A DNA stretch of 10,512 nt from JBPCMN01 sp013695115 (GCA_051002235.1 JBPCMN010000054.1:1-10512); one strand, 5' to 3'; counted from the first letter of the stretch, positions 1 to 6,588 are shown. Notes: generated from the letters alone by a model not told the origin. Numbers and translations: made by a program.

Positions 1-127
1 AGTCGAACGCTCCGCTGCGCAGGCCCAGCCGGGCCCCGTCCATACCGGCGAAGCGCACGGTCGCGCCTCGGTTGCCGTCGGGCCCCCACTCCGACCCGGC
101 CGCGACCACAGTCGCGGGGTCGTAGTC
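1..127 (-). other. Possible partial coding segment at left edge (minus strand)
   Basis: Upstream of about position 131 the plus strand stops looking like the acyl-CoA dehydrogenase that follows: the in-frame translation becomes rich in Arg, Pro, His and Ser. Read on the minus strand, the same bases give an open frame of about 42 codons with roughly 90% G/C third positions and ordinary composition (it contains EWGPDGNRGATVRFAGMDG), running off the window edge. This suggests the end of a different gene in opposite orientation, joined directly to the dehydrogenase. I do not recognise the product. The segment is short, and open antisense frames are common in such G+C-rich DNA, so this is a weak call. 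Confidence 0.25.
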
Positions 128-130
128 ACC

Positions 131-1201
131 GACTGGTCGCGGGCCTGGCAGCGCAAGCTCTTCGACGCCGGCTGGCTCGTGCCGGGCTGGCCGCCGGAGC
201 TCGGCGGCCGCAACGCGACACCGGCGCAGCAGATGATCTACTTCGAGGAGCTCTCGAAGCGCGAGATCCCCCGCAGCCTCAACCCCCAAGGGCTCGGCAT
301 CGTCGCGCCCTCGATCCGCGACTACGGCACCGCCGAGCAGCAGGAGCGCTTCATGCTCCCCACCCTGCGGGCCGAGATCGCGTGGTGCCTGGGCATGAGC
401 GAGCCCGGGGCAGGCAGCGACCTTGCCGCGCTCCAGACCCGGGCGGTGCTCGACGGCGACCACTTCATCGTGAACGGCCAGAAGGTGTGGACGTCGGGCG
501 CTCACCACGCCGACTGGTGCCTGTGCTTCGTGCGCACGGACCCCGAGGCGCCCAAGCACAAGGGGATCAGCGCGCTCATCATCGACATGCAGACACCGGG
601 CATCGAGTGCCGGCCGTTCCCCGAGCTCTCCGAGCCCGACTACTACGACTTCAACGAGGTGTTCCTCACCGATGTCGAGGTACCGCGCGAGAATCTGCTC
701 GGCGAGCTGCACGCCGGATGGCCCATCACCCAGGGCTCCCTTGCGCACGAGCGGGCGATGCTCTGGATCGACTACGCCTCCCTCGCCCAGCGGGCGGTGC
801 AGGCGATGATCCGCCTGGGCGATCGGCCGGGGGCCGATGGTCGGGCTCTACGCGCCGACCCGCGCTTCCGCGACACGGTCGCCGGCTTCTACATCGACGC
901 GCAAGCACTGTTCCTGATGGGATACCGGGGCTTCGCCAAGTTCACGCGGGGCAAGGCCGCACCCGAGCACTCGCTGTTGAAGCTGTACGGGAGCGAGACC
1001 ATCCAGCGCTGCCTCGACGCCGCCGTCGAGGCCCAGGGCCCCGAGGCGCTCGACACCACCCTCCTCGGCCCCCTCATGTGGCGCGACGGCGCCTGGGCGG
1101 TGCAGTGGCTGCGGTCGTTCTCGGGCACGATCCCCGGGGGCACGAGCGAGATCCAGCGCAACATCATCGCCGAGCGGGTGCTGGGCCTCCCGCGGCGATG
1201 A
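131..1201 (+). CDS. Acyl-CoA dehydrogenase, N-terminus missing
   Basis: FAD-dependent acyl-CoA dehydrogenase, which oxidises an acyl-CoA to the trans-2-enoyl-CoA and passes electrons to an electron-transfer flavoprotein; it should be cytosolic. Family homology begins at position 131 (DWSRAWQRKLFDAGW, a normal N-terminal-domain segment), but the only in-frame start is GTG 179, inside that domain and without a ribosome binding site. Counting from GTG 179 (340 residues), the flavin/substrate motif SEPGAGSDL is at 74-82, WTS at 104-106, and the C-terminal IPGGTSEIQRNIIAERVLGL ends near residue 338. A full member has about 380-400 residues, so roughly 40-50 are lacking. Position 131 marks where homology starts and is not a start codon. 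The next gene follows with an ATGA overlap or a 26-nt gap. The substrate cannot be told. The truncation may be a real rearrangement or an assembly join. Confidence 0.85.
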   Translation, partial: DWSRAWQRKLFDAGWLVPGWPPELGGRNATPAQQMIYFEELSKREIPRSLNPQGLGIVAPSIRDYGTAEQQERFMLPTLRAEIAWCLGMSEPGAGSDLAALQTRAVLDGDHFIVNGQKVWTSGAHHADWCLCFVRTDPEAPKHKGISALIIDMQTPGIECRPFPELSEPDYYDFNEVFLTDVEVPRENLLGELHAGWPITQGSLAHERAMLWIDYASLAQRAVQAMIRLGDRPGADGRALRADPRFRDTVAGFYIDAQALFLMGYRGFAKFTRGKAAPEHSLLKLYGSETIQRCLDAAVEAQGPEALDTTLLGPLMWRDGAWAVQWLRSFSGTIPGGTSEIQRNIIAERVLGLPRR

Positions 1202-1211
1202 GCGATCAGCG

Positions 1212-1220
1212 AGAAGGAGG
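1212..1220 (+). promoter_or_regulatory. Strong Shine-Dalgarno site
   Basis: AGAAGGAGG matches the 16S rRNA 3' end almost perfectly and lies 7 nt before GTG 1228. It decides the start of the downstream gene in favour of GTG 1228 over ATG 1198, which overlaps the dehydrogenase stop codon. It is the best ribosome binding site in the window; most other starts here have weak ones or none. Confidence 0.75.
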
Positions 1221-1227
1221 CAGGGCC

Positions 1228-1914
1228 GTGAGCCAGCAGATGCTCGGCGACGACGAGATCGCCCGCATGCGCACTCCCCTGTGGGAGCAGGCCAAGGCGG
1301 CCAATGCCGCCGGAGACGCGGAGGGCGCGGCGGCGCTGCTCGATCGGGCGGTGGACCAGTGGCGGTCGTTGCAGGACTACTCGATCAACTGGATCACCTC
1401 GCTGCTCAGCTTCATCGGCGAGGAGATGGGGGAGGGGGCGGTCGAACGGGCGCTGCGGAAGACGGGCGACGAGTTCGTACGGCCTCGCCGCGACACCGGG
1501 ACGGACTGGGGCTCGCTCCCGGCCTCGGCGCGAGCGAAGGTGATCGCTCGGGCCATGGTGAGCAACTTCGGCACCGTCGACGTCGACGAGGACGACGAGA
1601 AGATCGTGCTCTCGTTCCGGTGTGGCAGCGGCGGGCGGATGATCGACGAAGGGAAGTACGAGGGCGAGCACGCTTATCTCACGCTGCGGGAGCCAGGAGG
1701 CCGCACCTTCATGCGCGACGAGCTGCCGGTGTACTGCGCCCACTGCTCGGTGAACAACGAGATCCAGCCGGTCGAGTGGGGCGGCACGCCGACGAGCATC
1801 GAGCACCCCCCGACGCGACCCGGTGAGCCCCGCGTGCACCACGTCTACAAGGACGTCTCGGCGATTCCCGACGATGCGTACCGCCGGATCGGGAAGGGCA
1901 AGCCGACCGGGTGA
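1228..1914 (+). CDS. Uncharacterised protein with Cys/His cluster
   Basis: A 228-residue soluble protein I do not recognise with confidence. GTG 1228 is chosen for the near-perfect Shine-Dalgarno 7 nt upstream; ATG 1198 would add ten residues. Residues 1-90 look all-helical, with a short Ala-rich repeat-like pair around 20-45 and an amphipathic stretch at 52-85 (SINWITSLLSFIGEEMGEG). The second half is probably alpha/beta and holds C132, C170, H172 and C173 (VYCAHCSVNN), with more histidines near 193 and 204-205, so a bound metal or redox cysteines are possible. The layout of helical N-half and cysteine-bearing C-half recalls small hydrolase or V4R-like sensor proteins, but this is only an impression. 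It is very likely co-transcribed with the acyl-CoA dehydrogenase, suggesting a role in the same CoA-ester pathway. It ends 7 nt before the convergent sugar operon. Confidence 0.85.
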   Translation: MSQQMLGDDEIARMRTPLWEQAKAANAAGDAEGAAALLDRAVDQWRSLQDYSINWITSLLSFIGEEMGEGAVERALRKTGDEFVRPRRDTGTDWGSLPASARAKVIARAMVSNFGTVDVDEDDEKIVLSFRCGSGGRMIDEGKYEGEHAYLTLREPGGRTFMRDELPVYCAHCSVNNEIQPVEWGGTPTSIEHPPTRPGEPRVHHVYKDVSAIPDDAYRRIGKGKPTG

Positions 1915-1921
1915 ACGCGCT

Positions 1922-2833
1922 TCACTGGGCCTCGCGGCCGGCGTCGGCCAGTGACCGGAGCCCGTCCTCGAGGGCGACGCGCGGCGTCCAGCCCGGAGGA
2001 CGGCGGGCGAAGCGCCACGACGTCAGCATCTCTCGCGGCCGATCGGCTCTCGCGTTCCAGCGCACCCGCAGCGTCTGTCCGGTCACGTCACCGAGGAGCT
2101 CCACGAGCCTCCGCACGGTGATCGGGGAGTCGGAGTGCGCCGAGAACTGAGCCGGTGAGCCGTCGCCGCCGGCCAGGAACGACGCCACTGCGAGGAGGCC
2201 CTCGACGGCGTCGTCGACGTGGAGCAGGTCGACGATCTGCTCACCCGAGGACAGCTCCACCGTCTCACCGCGGTGCAGGGCCGCCACGAGCGCCGGCACG
2301 AGCTTGGGCCGCGGGTCACCGGGCCCGTACGTGTCGAAGAACTTGAGCGTGGCGACGGGCAGGCCTTCCACCTCGGCGTAGAAGCGCAGGATGTCCTCCA
2401 GCGCCTGCTTCGTCGCCGCGTACAGGCTCGTGGGGCCGTAGTCGCGTCCCTCGAAGTGCTGCCACGAGGTACCGGCGTTGACCAGCGGGCAATGGTCGGC
2501 CTGGGTCAGCGCCTCGGCGAGCCGCGTGCCGAAGGCGACGTTCGCCTCGAGCACCGCATCGATGTCGGCGGCCGCGTGCCGAGCCCGGAAATCGGTCGCC
2601 AGATGGAAGCACACGGACGGCGTCAACTCTCGCACCAGCCCGACGAGGTCGTCGGTGTCGCGCGGGATGGGGTGGACTCTGATCGGCGGCGACGGCCGGC
2701 GACGCGTGGGGGCGCGCACGAGCGCATGTACGGTCCACCCGTCCGTGCTCAGTCGACGGACGAGGTGCCGGCCGATGAAGCCGGTCGCCCCGGTGACCAG
2801 GGCCGTCCGCGACCGGCCTTCAGCCGCCGTCAT
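1922..2833 (-). CDS. NAD(P)-dependent SDR ketoreductase, CDP-deoxyhexose type
   Basis: Extended short-chain dehydrogenase/reductase of 303 residues, last gene of the five-gene operon. It shows the Rossmann nucleotide motif GATGFIG at 15-21, a Thr/Ser at 122-123 (NAGTSW) and the catalytic pair Y138/K142 (YAATK), followed by the substrate-side FFDTYGPGD and VDLLHVDDAVEG blocks. By its place after ddhA, ddhB, ddhC and an epimerase it most likely reduces the C4 ketone of a CDP-3,6-dideoxy-4-keto-hexose, the role played by abequose/paratose synthases (RfbJ, RfbS) and by AscF in ascarylose synthesis. Sequence alone does not tell which stereoisomer is made. ATG 2833 overlaps the preceding gene by 14 nt, indicating translational coupling. 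A simple NDP-sugar epimerase is an alternative, less consistent with the operon. Confidence 0.85.
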   Translation of the reverse strand: MTAAEGRSRTALVTGATGFIGRHLVRRLSTDGWTVHALVRAPTRRRPSPPIRVHPIPRDTDDLVGLVRELTPSVCFHLATDFRARHAAADIDAVLEANVAFGTRLAEALTQADHCPLVNAGTSWQHFEGRDYGPTSLYAATKQALEDILRFYAEVEGLPVATLKFFDTYGPGDPRPKLVPALVAALHRGETVELSSGEQIVDLLHVDDAVEGLLAVASFLAGGDGSPAQFSAHSDSPITVRRLVELLGDVTGQTLRVRWNARADRPREMLTSWRFARRPPGWTPRVALEDGLRSLADAGREAQ

Positions 2834-3377
2834 CCCGGTAGCGGAACGGGCTGTCGAGGTCGGCGAGCCGGGGGAACGACTGGTCGCGCGGCGACACGAC
2901 GGTGCGGACCAGCGGCCACTCGATCCCCGCCGAGTCCCAGCGGATGCCCGTGTCGTGCCGGGGCTCGTGCTCGGTCGACACCAGGTAGCCGACGACCGTG
3001 TCGTCGGCGGTGGCCTGGAAGCCGTGCGCGCAGCCCACCGGGACGTGCACGGCGGTGGGTGCCGTCCCCTCGAGCGCGAAGGTCGCGTGCTCGCCGAAGG
3101 TCGGCGACCCGACCCGCAGGTCGACCACGACGTCGAAGATGGAGCCGGCGATGCAGACCACGGTCTTCGCGTGGTCGTGGGGAGGGCACTGGAAATGCAG
3201 CCCGCGAATGACCCCGGGGAACGAGCGCGAGTAGTAGAACTCGGCGACGGTGCCGTCCAGGCCCATCGCCTCCACGACGCTGCGCTGGTAGACCTTCACG
3301 AAGCTGCCGCGAGTGTCGGCGAGGGGCTCGAGCCGGAGGTAGGCGCACCCGGGGATCGGCGTCGGCTCAGCTCGCAC
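2820..3377 (-). CDS. RmlC-type CDP-4-keto-deoxyhexose epimerase (AscE-like)
   Basis: Cupin-fold sugar epimerase of 185 residues, the normal size for the RmlC (dTDP-4-dehydrorhamnose 3,5-epimerase) family. Family marks are RGSFVK at 23-28, GVIRGLHFQ at 55-63 with the catalytic base H61, K71, the DVVVDLR strand at 82-88, GSPTFG at 90-95, GCAHGF at 115-120 and the dyad-type aspartate D165. Y131 is kept, but the position that normally holds the acid tyrosine of the (D/T)-Y/F-Y-A-P block is H137 (STEHEP). Within a CDP-sugar operon its likely substrate is the CDP-3,6-dideoxy-4-ketohexose made by ddhC, epimerised at C5 as AscE does in CDP-ascarylose synthesis. GTG 3377 overlaps the ddhC end by 11 nt; the 3' end overlaps the reductase by 14 nt. 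A dTDP-rhamnose role is less likely because no rmlA, rmlB or rmlD is present here. Confidence 0.87.
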   Translation of the reverse strand: MRAEPTPIPGCAYLRLEPLADTRGSFVKVYQRSVVEAMGLDGTVAEFYYSRSFPGVIRGLHFQCPPHDHAKTVVCIAGSIFDVVVDLRVGSPTFGEHATFALEGTAPTAVHVPVGCAHGFQATADDTVVGYLVSTEHEPRHDTGIRWDSAGIEWPLVRTVVSPRDQSFPRLADLDSPFRYRDDGG

Positions 3378-4710
3378 GGGCCGCCGGGCGTCGGGCGATC
3401 ACCGGCGACGCGACGAAGTCGTGGATCACCTCGATGACGTAGTCGAGCATCGCATCGGTGAGCCCCGGGTACACGCCGATCCAGAACGTGCGCTCGGCCA
3501 CGAAGTCGGCGTTGGTGAGCGGGCCCGCTCGTCGATGCGGCCGATCCATGTATGCGGGCTGGCGCACGAGGTTCCCCCCGAAGAGCAGCCGGGTGGCGAT
3601 CCGTCGCGACTCGAGGTGCTGCACGAGGTCGAAGCGGCCGAAGCCGGTGTCGGGTGCCACCGAGATGGTGAACCCGAACCAGCTCGGCTCACTCCCCGGG
3701 GTGGCGCGGGGCAGGACCAGGGCGTCGAGGCCCTCGAGGCCCTGGTGGAGCCGCCGCCAGTTGCGCTGCCGCGCCTCGACGAAGCCGGGCAGCTTGTCGA
3801 GCTGGGCGACGCCGACGGCTGCCTGCATGTCAGTGGCCTTCATGTTGTAGCCCACGTGCGTGTACACGTACTTGTGGTCGTAGCCGTACGGGAGGTCGTC
3901 GAACTTCCAGGCGAACCGGCGCCCGCACGTGTTCTCCTTGCCCGGGTCGCACCAGCAGGCGCGGCCCCAGTCGCGGAACGACTCCACGAGCTTCTTCATC
4001 GCCACGGTCCGGACCAGCACGCAACCCCCCTCGCCCATCGTGATGTGGTGAGCGGGGTAGAAGCTCACCGTTGCGAGGTCGCCGAACGAGCCGGTGCGGC
4101 GGCCCCGGTACGTCGCGCCGACGGCATCGCAGTTGTCCTCCACGAGCCAGAGCCCGTGACGCCCTGCGAACTCGCACACGGCGTCGAGATCGAACGGGTT
4201 CCCGAGGGTGTGGGCGACCATGATCGCCTTGGTCCGGGGCCCGATCGCCTCCTCGAGCTGGCTGGTGTCGATGTTGTAGGTGCCGAGCTCGACGTCGACG
4301 AACACCGGCACGAGCCCGTGCTGATAGAGCGGGTTCACCGTGGTCGGGAAGCCGGAAGCCACCGTGATGACCTCGTCTCCGGGGCCCAGCCGGCGGTCCC
4401 CCAGCTCGGTGGCCGTGAGCGCGCTGACGGCGAGCAGGTTCGCGGAGGAGCCCGAGTTGCAGAGGAGCGCGTGGGGCATCCCGATGAACTCGGCGAATCG
4501 AGCCTCGAACTCGTCGGCGAAGCGCCCGGTGGTGAGCCAGAAGTCGAGAGCCGAGTCGACGAGGAGCCCGAGCTCGTGACTGTCGAAGACCTTGCCCGAG
4601 ACCGGGACCAGGGTCTTCCCCGGCTCGAAGGGCGCGGCCGGGAACGCCTCGTCGTGGTAGCGCCGCACGAGGTCGGCGATTTGCGCGCGGAGCTCGCTCG
4701 CTGCGCTCAT
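3367..4710 (-). CDS. ddhC: CDP-4-keto-6-deoxyglucose 3-dehydratase (E1)
   Basis: The PMP- and [2Fe-2S]-dependent enzyme that removes the C3 hydroxyl of CDP-4-keto-6-deoxy-D-glucose (E1, also RfbH or AscC), 447 residues. Three signs mark it apart from ordinary sugar aminotransferases. The PLP-lysine is replaced by histidine (SFYPAHHITMGEGG, H221). The pyridine-binding aspartate is D192 (EDNCD). The cysteines C194, C252, C254 and C262 reproduce exactly the unusual C-X57-C-X-C-X7-C iron-sulfur arrangement reported for Yersinia E1. RDWGRACWCDPG and DLPYGYDHKYVYTHVGYNMK are further family blocks. ATG 4710 is chosen because the protein then has family length and the start lies one base after the ddhB stop, behind GAGGTGAG; an upstream extension to 4884 is only open frame inside ddhB. 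The electron-donating partner DdhD is not in the window. Confidence 0.95.
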   Translation of the reverse strand: MSAASELRAQIADLVRRYHDEAFPAAPFEPGKTLVPVSGKVFDSHELGLLVDSALDFWLTTGRFADEFEARFAEFIGMPHALLCNSGSSANLLAVSALTATELGDRRLGPGDEVITVASGFPTTVNPLYQHGLVPVFVDVELGTYNIDTSQLEEAIGPRTKAIMVAHTLGNPFDLDAVCEFAGRHGLWLVEDNCDAVGATYRGRRTGSFGDLATVSFYPAHHITMGEGGCVLVRTVAMKKLVESFRDWGRACWCDPGKENTCGRRFAWKFDDLPYGYDHKYVYTHVGYNMKATDMQAAVGVAQLDKLPGFVEARQRNWRRLHQGLEGLDALVLPRATPGSEPSWFGFTISVAPDTGFGRFDLVQHLESRRIATRLLFGGNLVRQPAYMDRPHRRAGPLTNADFVAERTFWIGVYPGLTDAMLDYVIEVIHDFVASPVIARRPAARAS

Positions 4711-4711
4711 C

Positions 4712-5746
4712 TCACCTCGGCTCTGCATGCGCCGCGCCCGCCCCGGAGCGCACGCCGAGGTAATCGCGATACCAGTCCGCGGTACGGCCCAGCCCCTCGA
4801 GGAGGCCGACTCGCGGGCTCCAGCCGAGCACGGCTGCCGCCTTCCTCGCCGACAGGTGCTGGTCGCGGATCTCGCCCGGCGCATCGTTCAGCACGAGGGG
4901 CTCGGTCCCGGGCAAGCCGGCCGCCGTGCAGATGGCCTCGTACATCTCCATGACCGTGAGCGGTGACTCGTCGCTGAAGTTGAAGACCTCGCCCGCCAGA
5001 TCGGCCTCGAGGAGCGCGTCGGCCACGAGGAGGTACGCCTCGACGACGTCACCGACGAACACGTAGTCGCGTCGGAAGGTGCCGTCGCTGCGGATCACCG
5101 GTTGCTCGCCCTGGAGCAGCGAGCGGATCGTCCCCGGCACGATGCGCGACCAGTTCAGGTCCCCTCCGCCGAAGATGTTGGCGAAGCGTGCGGTCGCCAC
5201 TGGTAGCCCAAAGGTGACGGCGAACGACTGCGTCACGAGGTCGGCGCACGCTTTCGACGCTTCATAGGGCTGACGGCCGTTGAGGGGCATGTCCTCCCGG
5301 TAGGGCAGCTCGGTGGCCTCGCCGTAGGCCTTGTCGCTGGACGCGATGACGATGCGCCGCACGAGGTCGGAGTGTCGCCGGCACGCCTCGAGCACGTTCC
5401 ATGTGCCCCGGACGTTGGTCTCGAAGGTGGCGAGGGGCGACCGGCGGGCGGCGGAGACGATGGTCTGCGCGCCGAGGTGGAAGACGGTGTCGACCTCGTG
5501 GCGCACGATGGCGCGCTCCACCACCGTCAGGTCCTCGAGACAGCCGGACACCACGGAGACCGCATGCACGGTCCCGCTGCGGTACAGCTCGGTCCGTGGG
5601 TCGGCGTCGAGCACCAGCGCGGCCACGTTGGCGCCCGCGTCGACGAGCCTGCGCGTGAGCCAGGAGCCGACCATCCCGGTCGCGCCCGTGACCAGGACCC
5701 GGGCGCCTGCCCACGAGCTCGGGGAAGCGCCGGGCCCGTCCGTCAC
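4712..5746 (-). CDS. ddhB: CDP-glucose 4,6-dehydratase
   Basis: Extended SDR enzyme (also RfbG or AscB) that converts CDP-D-glucose to CDP-4-keto-6-deoxy-D-glucose with bound NAD, 344 residues from GTG 5746. GATGMVG at 21-27 binds the nucleotide; SSDKAYG at 136-142 carries the Asp-Lys pair typical of the CDP-glucose type, where dTDP-glucose dehydratases have Asp-Glu; Y161/K165 (YEASK) is the catalytic couple; RRDYVFVGDVVEAYL is at 225-239. The start GTG 5746 gives a 4-nt GTGA overlap with the ddhA stop; more upstream starts would lie inside ddhA, giving an arginine- and alanine-rich extension that looks non-coding. The stop precedes the ddhC start by one base. Function follows from the Asp-Lys feature and the ddhA/ddhC neighbours. 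Confidence 0.93.
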   Translation of the reverse strand: MTDGPGASPSSWAGARVLVTGATGMVGSWLTRRLVDAGANVAALVLDADPRTELYRSGTVHAVSVVSGCLEDLTVVERAIVRHEVDTVFHLGAQTIVSAARRSPLATFETNVRGTWNVLEACRRHSDLVRRIVIASSDKAYGEATELPYREDMPLNGRQPYEASKACADLVTQSFAVTFGLPVATARFANIFGGGDLNWSRIVPGTIRSLLQGEQPVIRSDGTFRRDYVFVGDVVEAYLLVADALLEADLAGEVFNFSDESPLTVMEMYEAICTAAGLPGTEPLVLNDAPGEIRDQHLSARKAAAVLGWSPRVGLLEGLGRTADWYRDYLGVRSGAGAAHAEPR

Positions 5747-6522
5747 CGTTCCCACACCGCCCACGGCGCCTCCCCTCTGGTCCAGAGCTCGTTGAGCAGC
5801 AAGAGCTCCCGGTAGGTGTCCATCGGCCGGAAGAACCCGCCGTGCTGGTACGCGACGAGCTGCTCCTCCTTGGCGAGCACCTCGAGTGGCTCCCGCTCGA
5901 GCACGCAGTCGAGCTCCAGGTAGTCGAGGAACTTCCGGTCGAACACGAAGAAGCCGGAGTTGACCCATTCCTCGCTCTTCGGCTTCTCGCGAAAGCGCCG
6001 CACCACGTGGTCCTCGTCGAGGTCGACGATGCCGAAGCGAGCGAACGGGCGCGTCGTGGTGACGGTCGCGATCTTGCCGTGGTGCTCGTGGAACTTCACG
6101 AGCTCGGAGATGTCGATGTCGGCGAGGCCGTCGCCATAGGTCACCACGAAGGAGCCGCCGTCGAGATACCGCTCGACGCGCTTGACGCGTCCGCCCGTGG
6201 CCGTCTCGTCACCGGTGTCGACCACCGTGACCCGCCAGCCCGCCTCGAGGTGCGAGGCATAGAGCTCCACCGAGGAGTGGTCGCCCAGGGTCACGGTGAA
6301 GTCGCTGTTCCATGCCTCGTAGTTCAGGAAGTAGTCCTTGATGATCTGTCCCCGGTACCCGATGCAGAGCACGAAATCGGTGAAGCCGTGGTGGGCGAAC
6401 AGCTTCATGATGTGCCACAGGATGGGCCGGCCGCCGATCTCCACCATGGGCTTGGGCCGAAACTCCGTCTCCTCCCGGAGGCGGGTCCCGAAGCCGCCGC
6501 ACAGGATTATGACCTTCGTCAC
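5743..6522 (-). CDS. ddhA: Glucose-1-phosphate cytidylyltransferase
   Basis: Makes CDP-glucose and pyrophosphate from CTP and alpha-D-glucose-1-phosphate (also RfbF or AscA), first step of CDP-3,6-dideoxyhexose synthesis; 259 residues, the family's usual size. The signature GGFGTRLREETEFRPKPMVE spans residues 9-28 with the conserved K24. TYGDGLADID (D131) and MDT (D235) are the expected metal-binding aspartates, and FREKPKSEEWVNSGFFVF at 177-194 is the sugar-phosphate block. It is the first gene of the minus-strand operon. GTG 6522 is the natural start; it has no clear Shine-Dalgarno but lies 7 nt after TAGGCT, so the mRNA may be leaderless. A 122-bp divergent region separates it from the glycosyltransferase-methyltransferase gene. 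Confidence 0.95.
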   Translation of the reverse strand: MTKVIILCGGFGTRLREETEFRPKPMVEIGGRPILWHIMKLFAHHGFTDFVLCIGYRGQIIKDYFLNYEAWNSDFTVTLGDHSSVELYASHLEAGWRVTVVDTGDETATGGRVKRVERYLDGGSFVVTYGDGLADIDISELVKFHEHHGKIATVTTTRPFARFGIVDLDEDHVVRRFREKPKSEEWVNSGFFVFDRKFLDYLELDCVLEREPLEVLAKEEQLVAYQHGGFFRPMDTYRELLLLNELWTRGEAPWAVWER

Positions 6523-6529
6523 GCTCGGC

Positions 6530-6535
6530 AGCCTA
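6530..6535 (-). promoter_or_regulatory. Candidate -10 box, leaderless promoter of the ddh operon
   Basis: TAGGCT on the minus strand fits the actinobacterial TANNNT -10 pattern and ends 7 nt before the GTG of ddhA, so transcription could start at the first base of the start codon. No good TTGACA-like -35 is visible at the right distance (GGAAGC at 6553-6558). No Shine-Dalgarno precedes ddhA, which agrees with leaderless translation. Not proven by sequence alone. Confidence 0.4.
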
Positions 6536-6558
6536 CCGCGCCATTCCGAAACGCTTCC

Positions 6559-6588
6559 CGCGACGACGCGTTACGACACGTCGTCGCG
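6559..6588. promoter_or_regulatory. Perfect 10-bp inverted repeat, candidate operator
   Basis: The arms CGCGACGACG (6559-6568) and CGTCGTCGCG (6579-6588) are exact reverse complements around a 10-base spacer. The element lies between two divergent genes. Relative to a ddhA start of transcription at about 6522 it covers about -37 to -66, right behind the expected -35 position, a usual place for a regulator dimer. It is unlikely to be a terminator, as both flanking genes point away and no T-run follows. G+C-rich arms make chance occurrence less remote. Confidence 0.4.

Noticed and set aside
382..1197. Long open frame on the plus strand running into the gene at 1228 as if it were one 510-residue protein
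   Set aside because: Its first 270 residues are Arg/Pro/His-rich antiframe of the acyl-CoA dehydrogenase; only the part after 1198 or 1228 looks like protein.
2219..3437. Overlapping plus-strand open frames opposite the reductase and epimerase
   Set aside because: Low-complexity Arg-rich translations without motifs; the minus strand carries clear SDR and RmlC signatures.
3367..4710. ddhC as an ordinary sugar aminotransferase (DegT/DnrJ/EryC1) or ColD
   Set aside because: The PLP-lysine is histidine, and the full four-cysteine E1 cluster spacing is present, which ColD lacks.
4711..4884. N-terminal extension of ddhC
   Set aside because: It lies inside ddhB, reads as Arg/Ser-rich antiframe, and ATG 4710 one base after the ddhB stop gives the usual family length.
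3421..4953. Open plus-strand frame of 510 codons opposite ddhC
   Set aside because: It is the antisense shadow of ddhC caused by high G+C; composition is rich in His, Val, Glu and Gly with no family motif, while the minus strand shows exact E1 motifs.
5747..5968. N-terminal extension of the CDP-glucose dehydratase
   Set aside because: It lies wholly within ddhA in another frame, is Arg/Ala-rich, and the GTGA overlap at 5743-5746 provides a natural start.
6559..6588. Inverted repeat as a rho-independent terminator
   Set aside because: Both neighbouring genes start from this region and point away; no T-run follows either arm.
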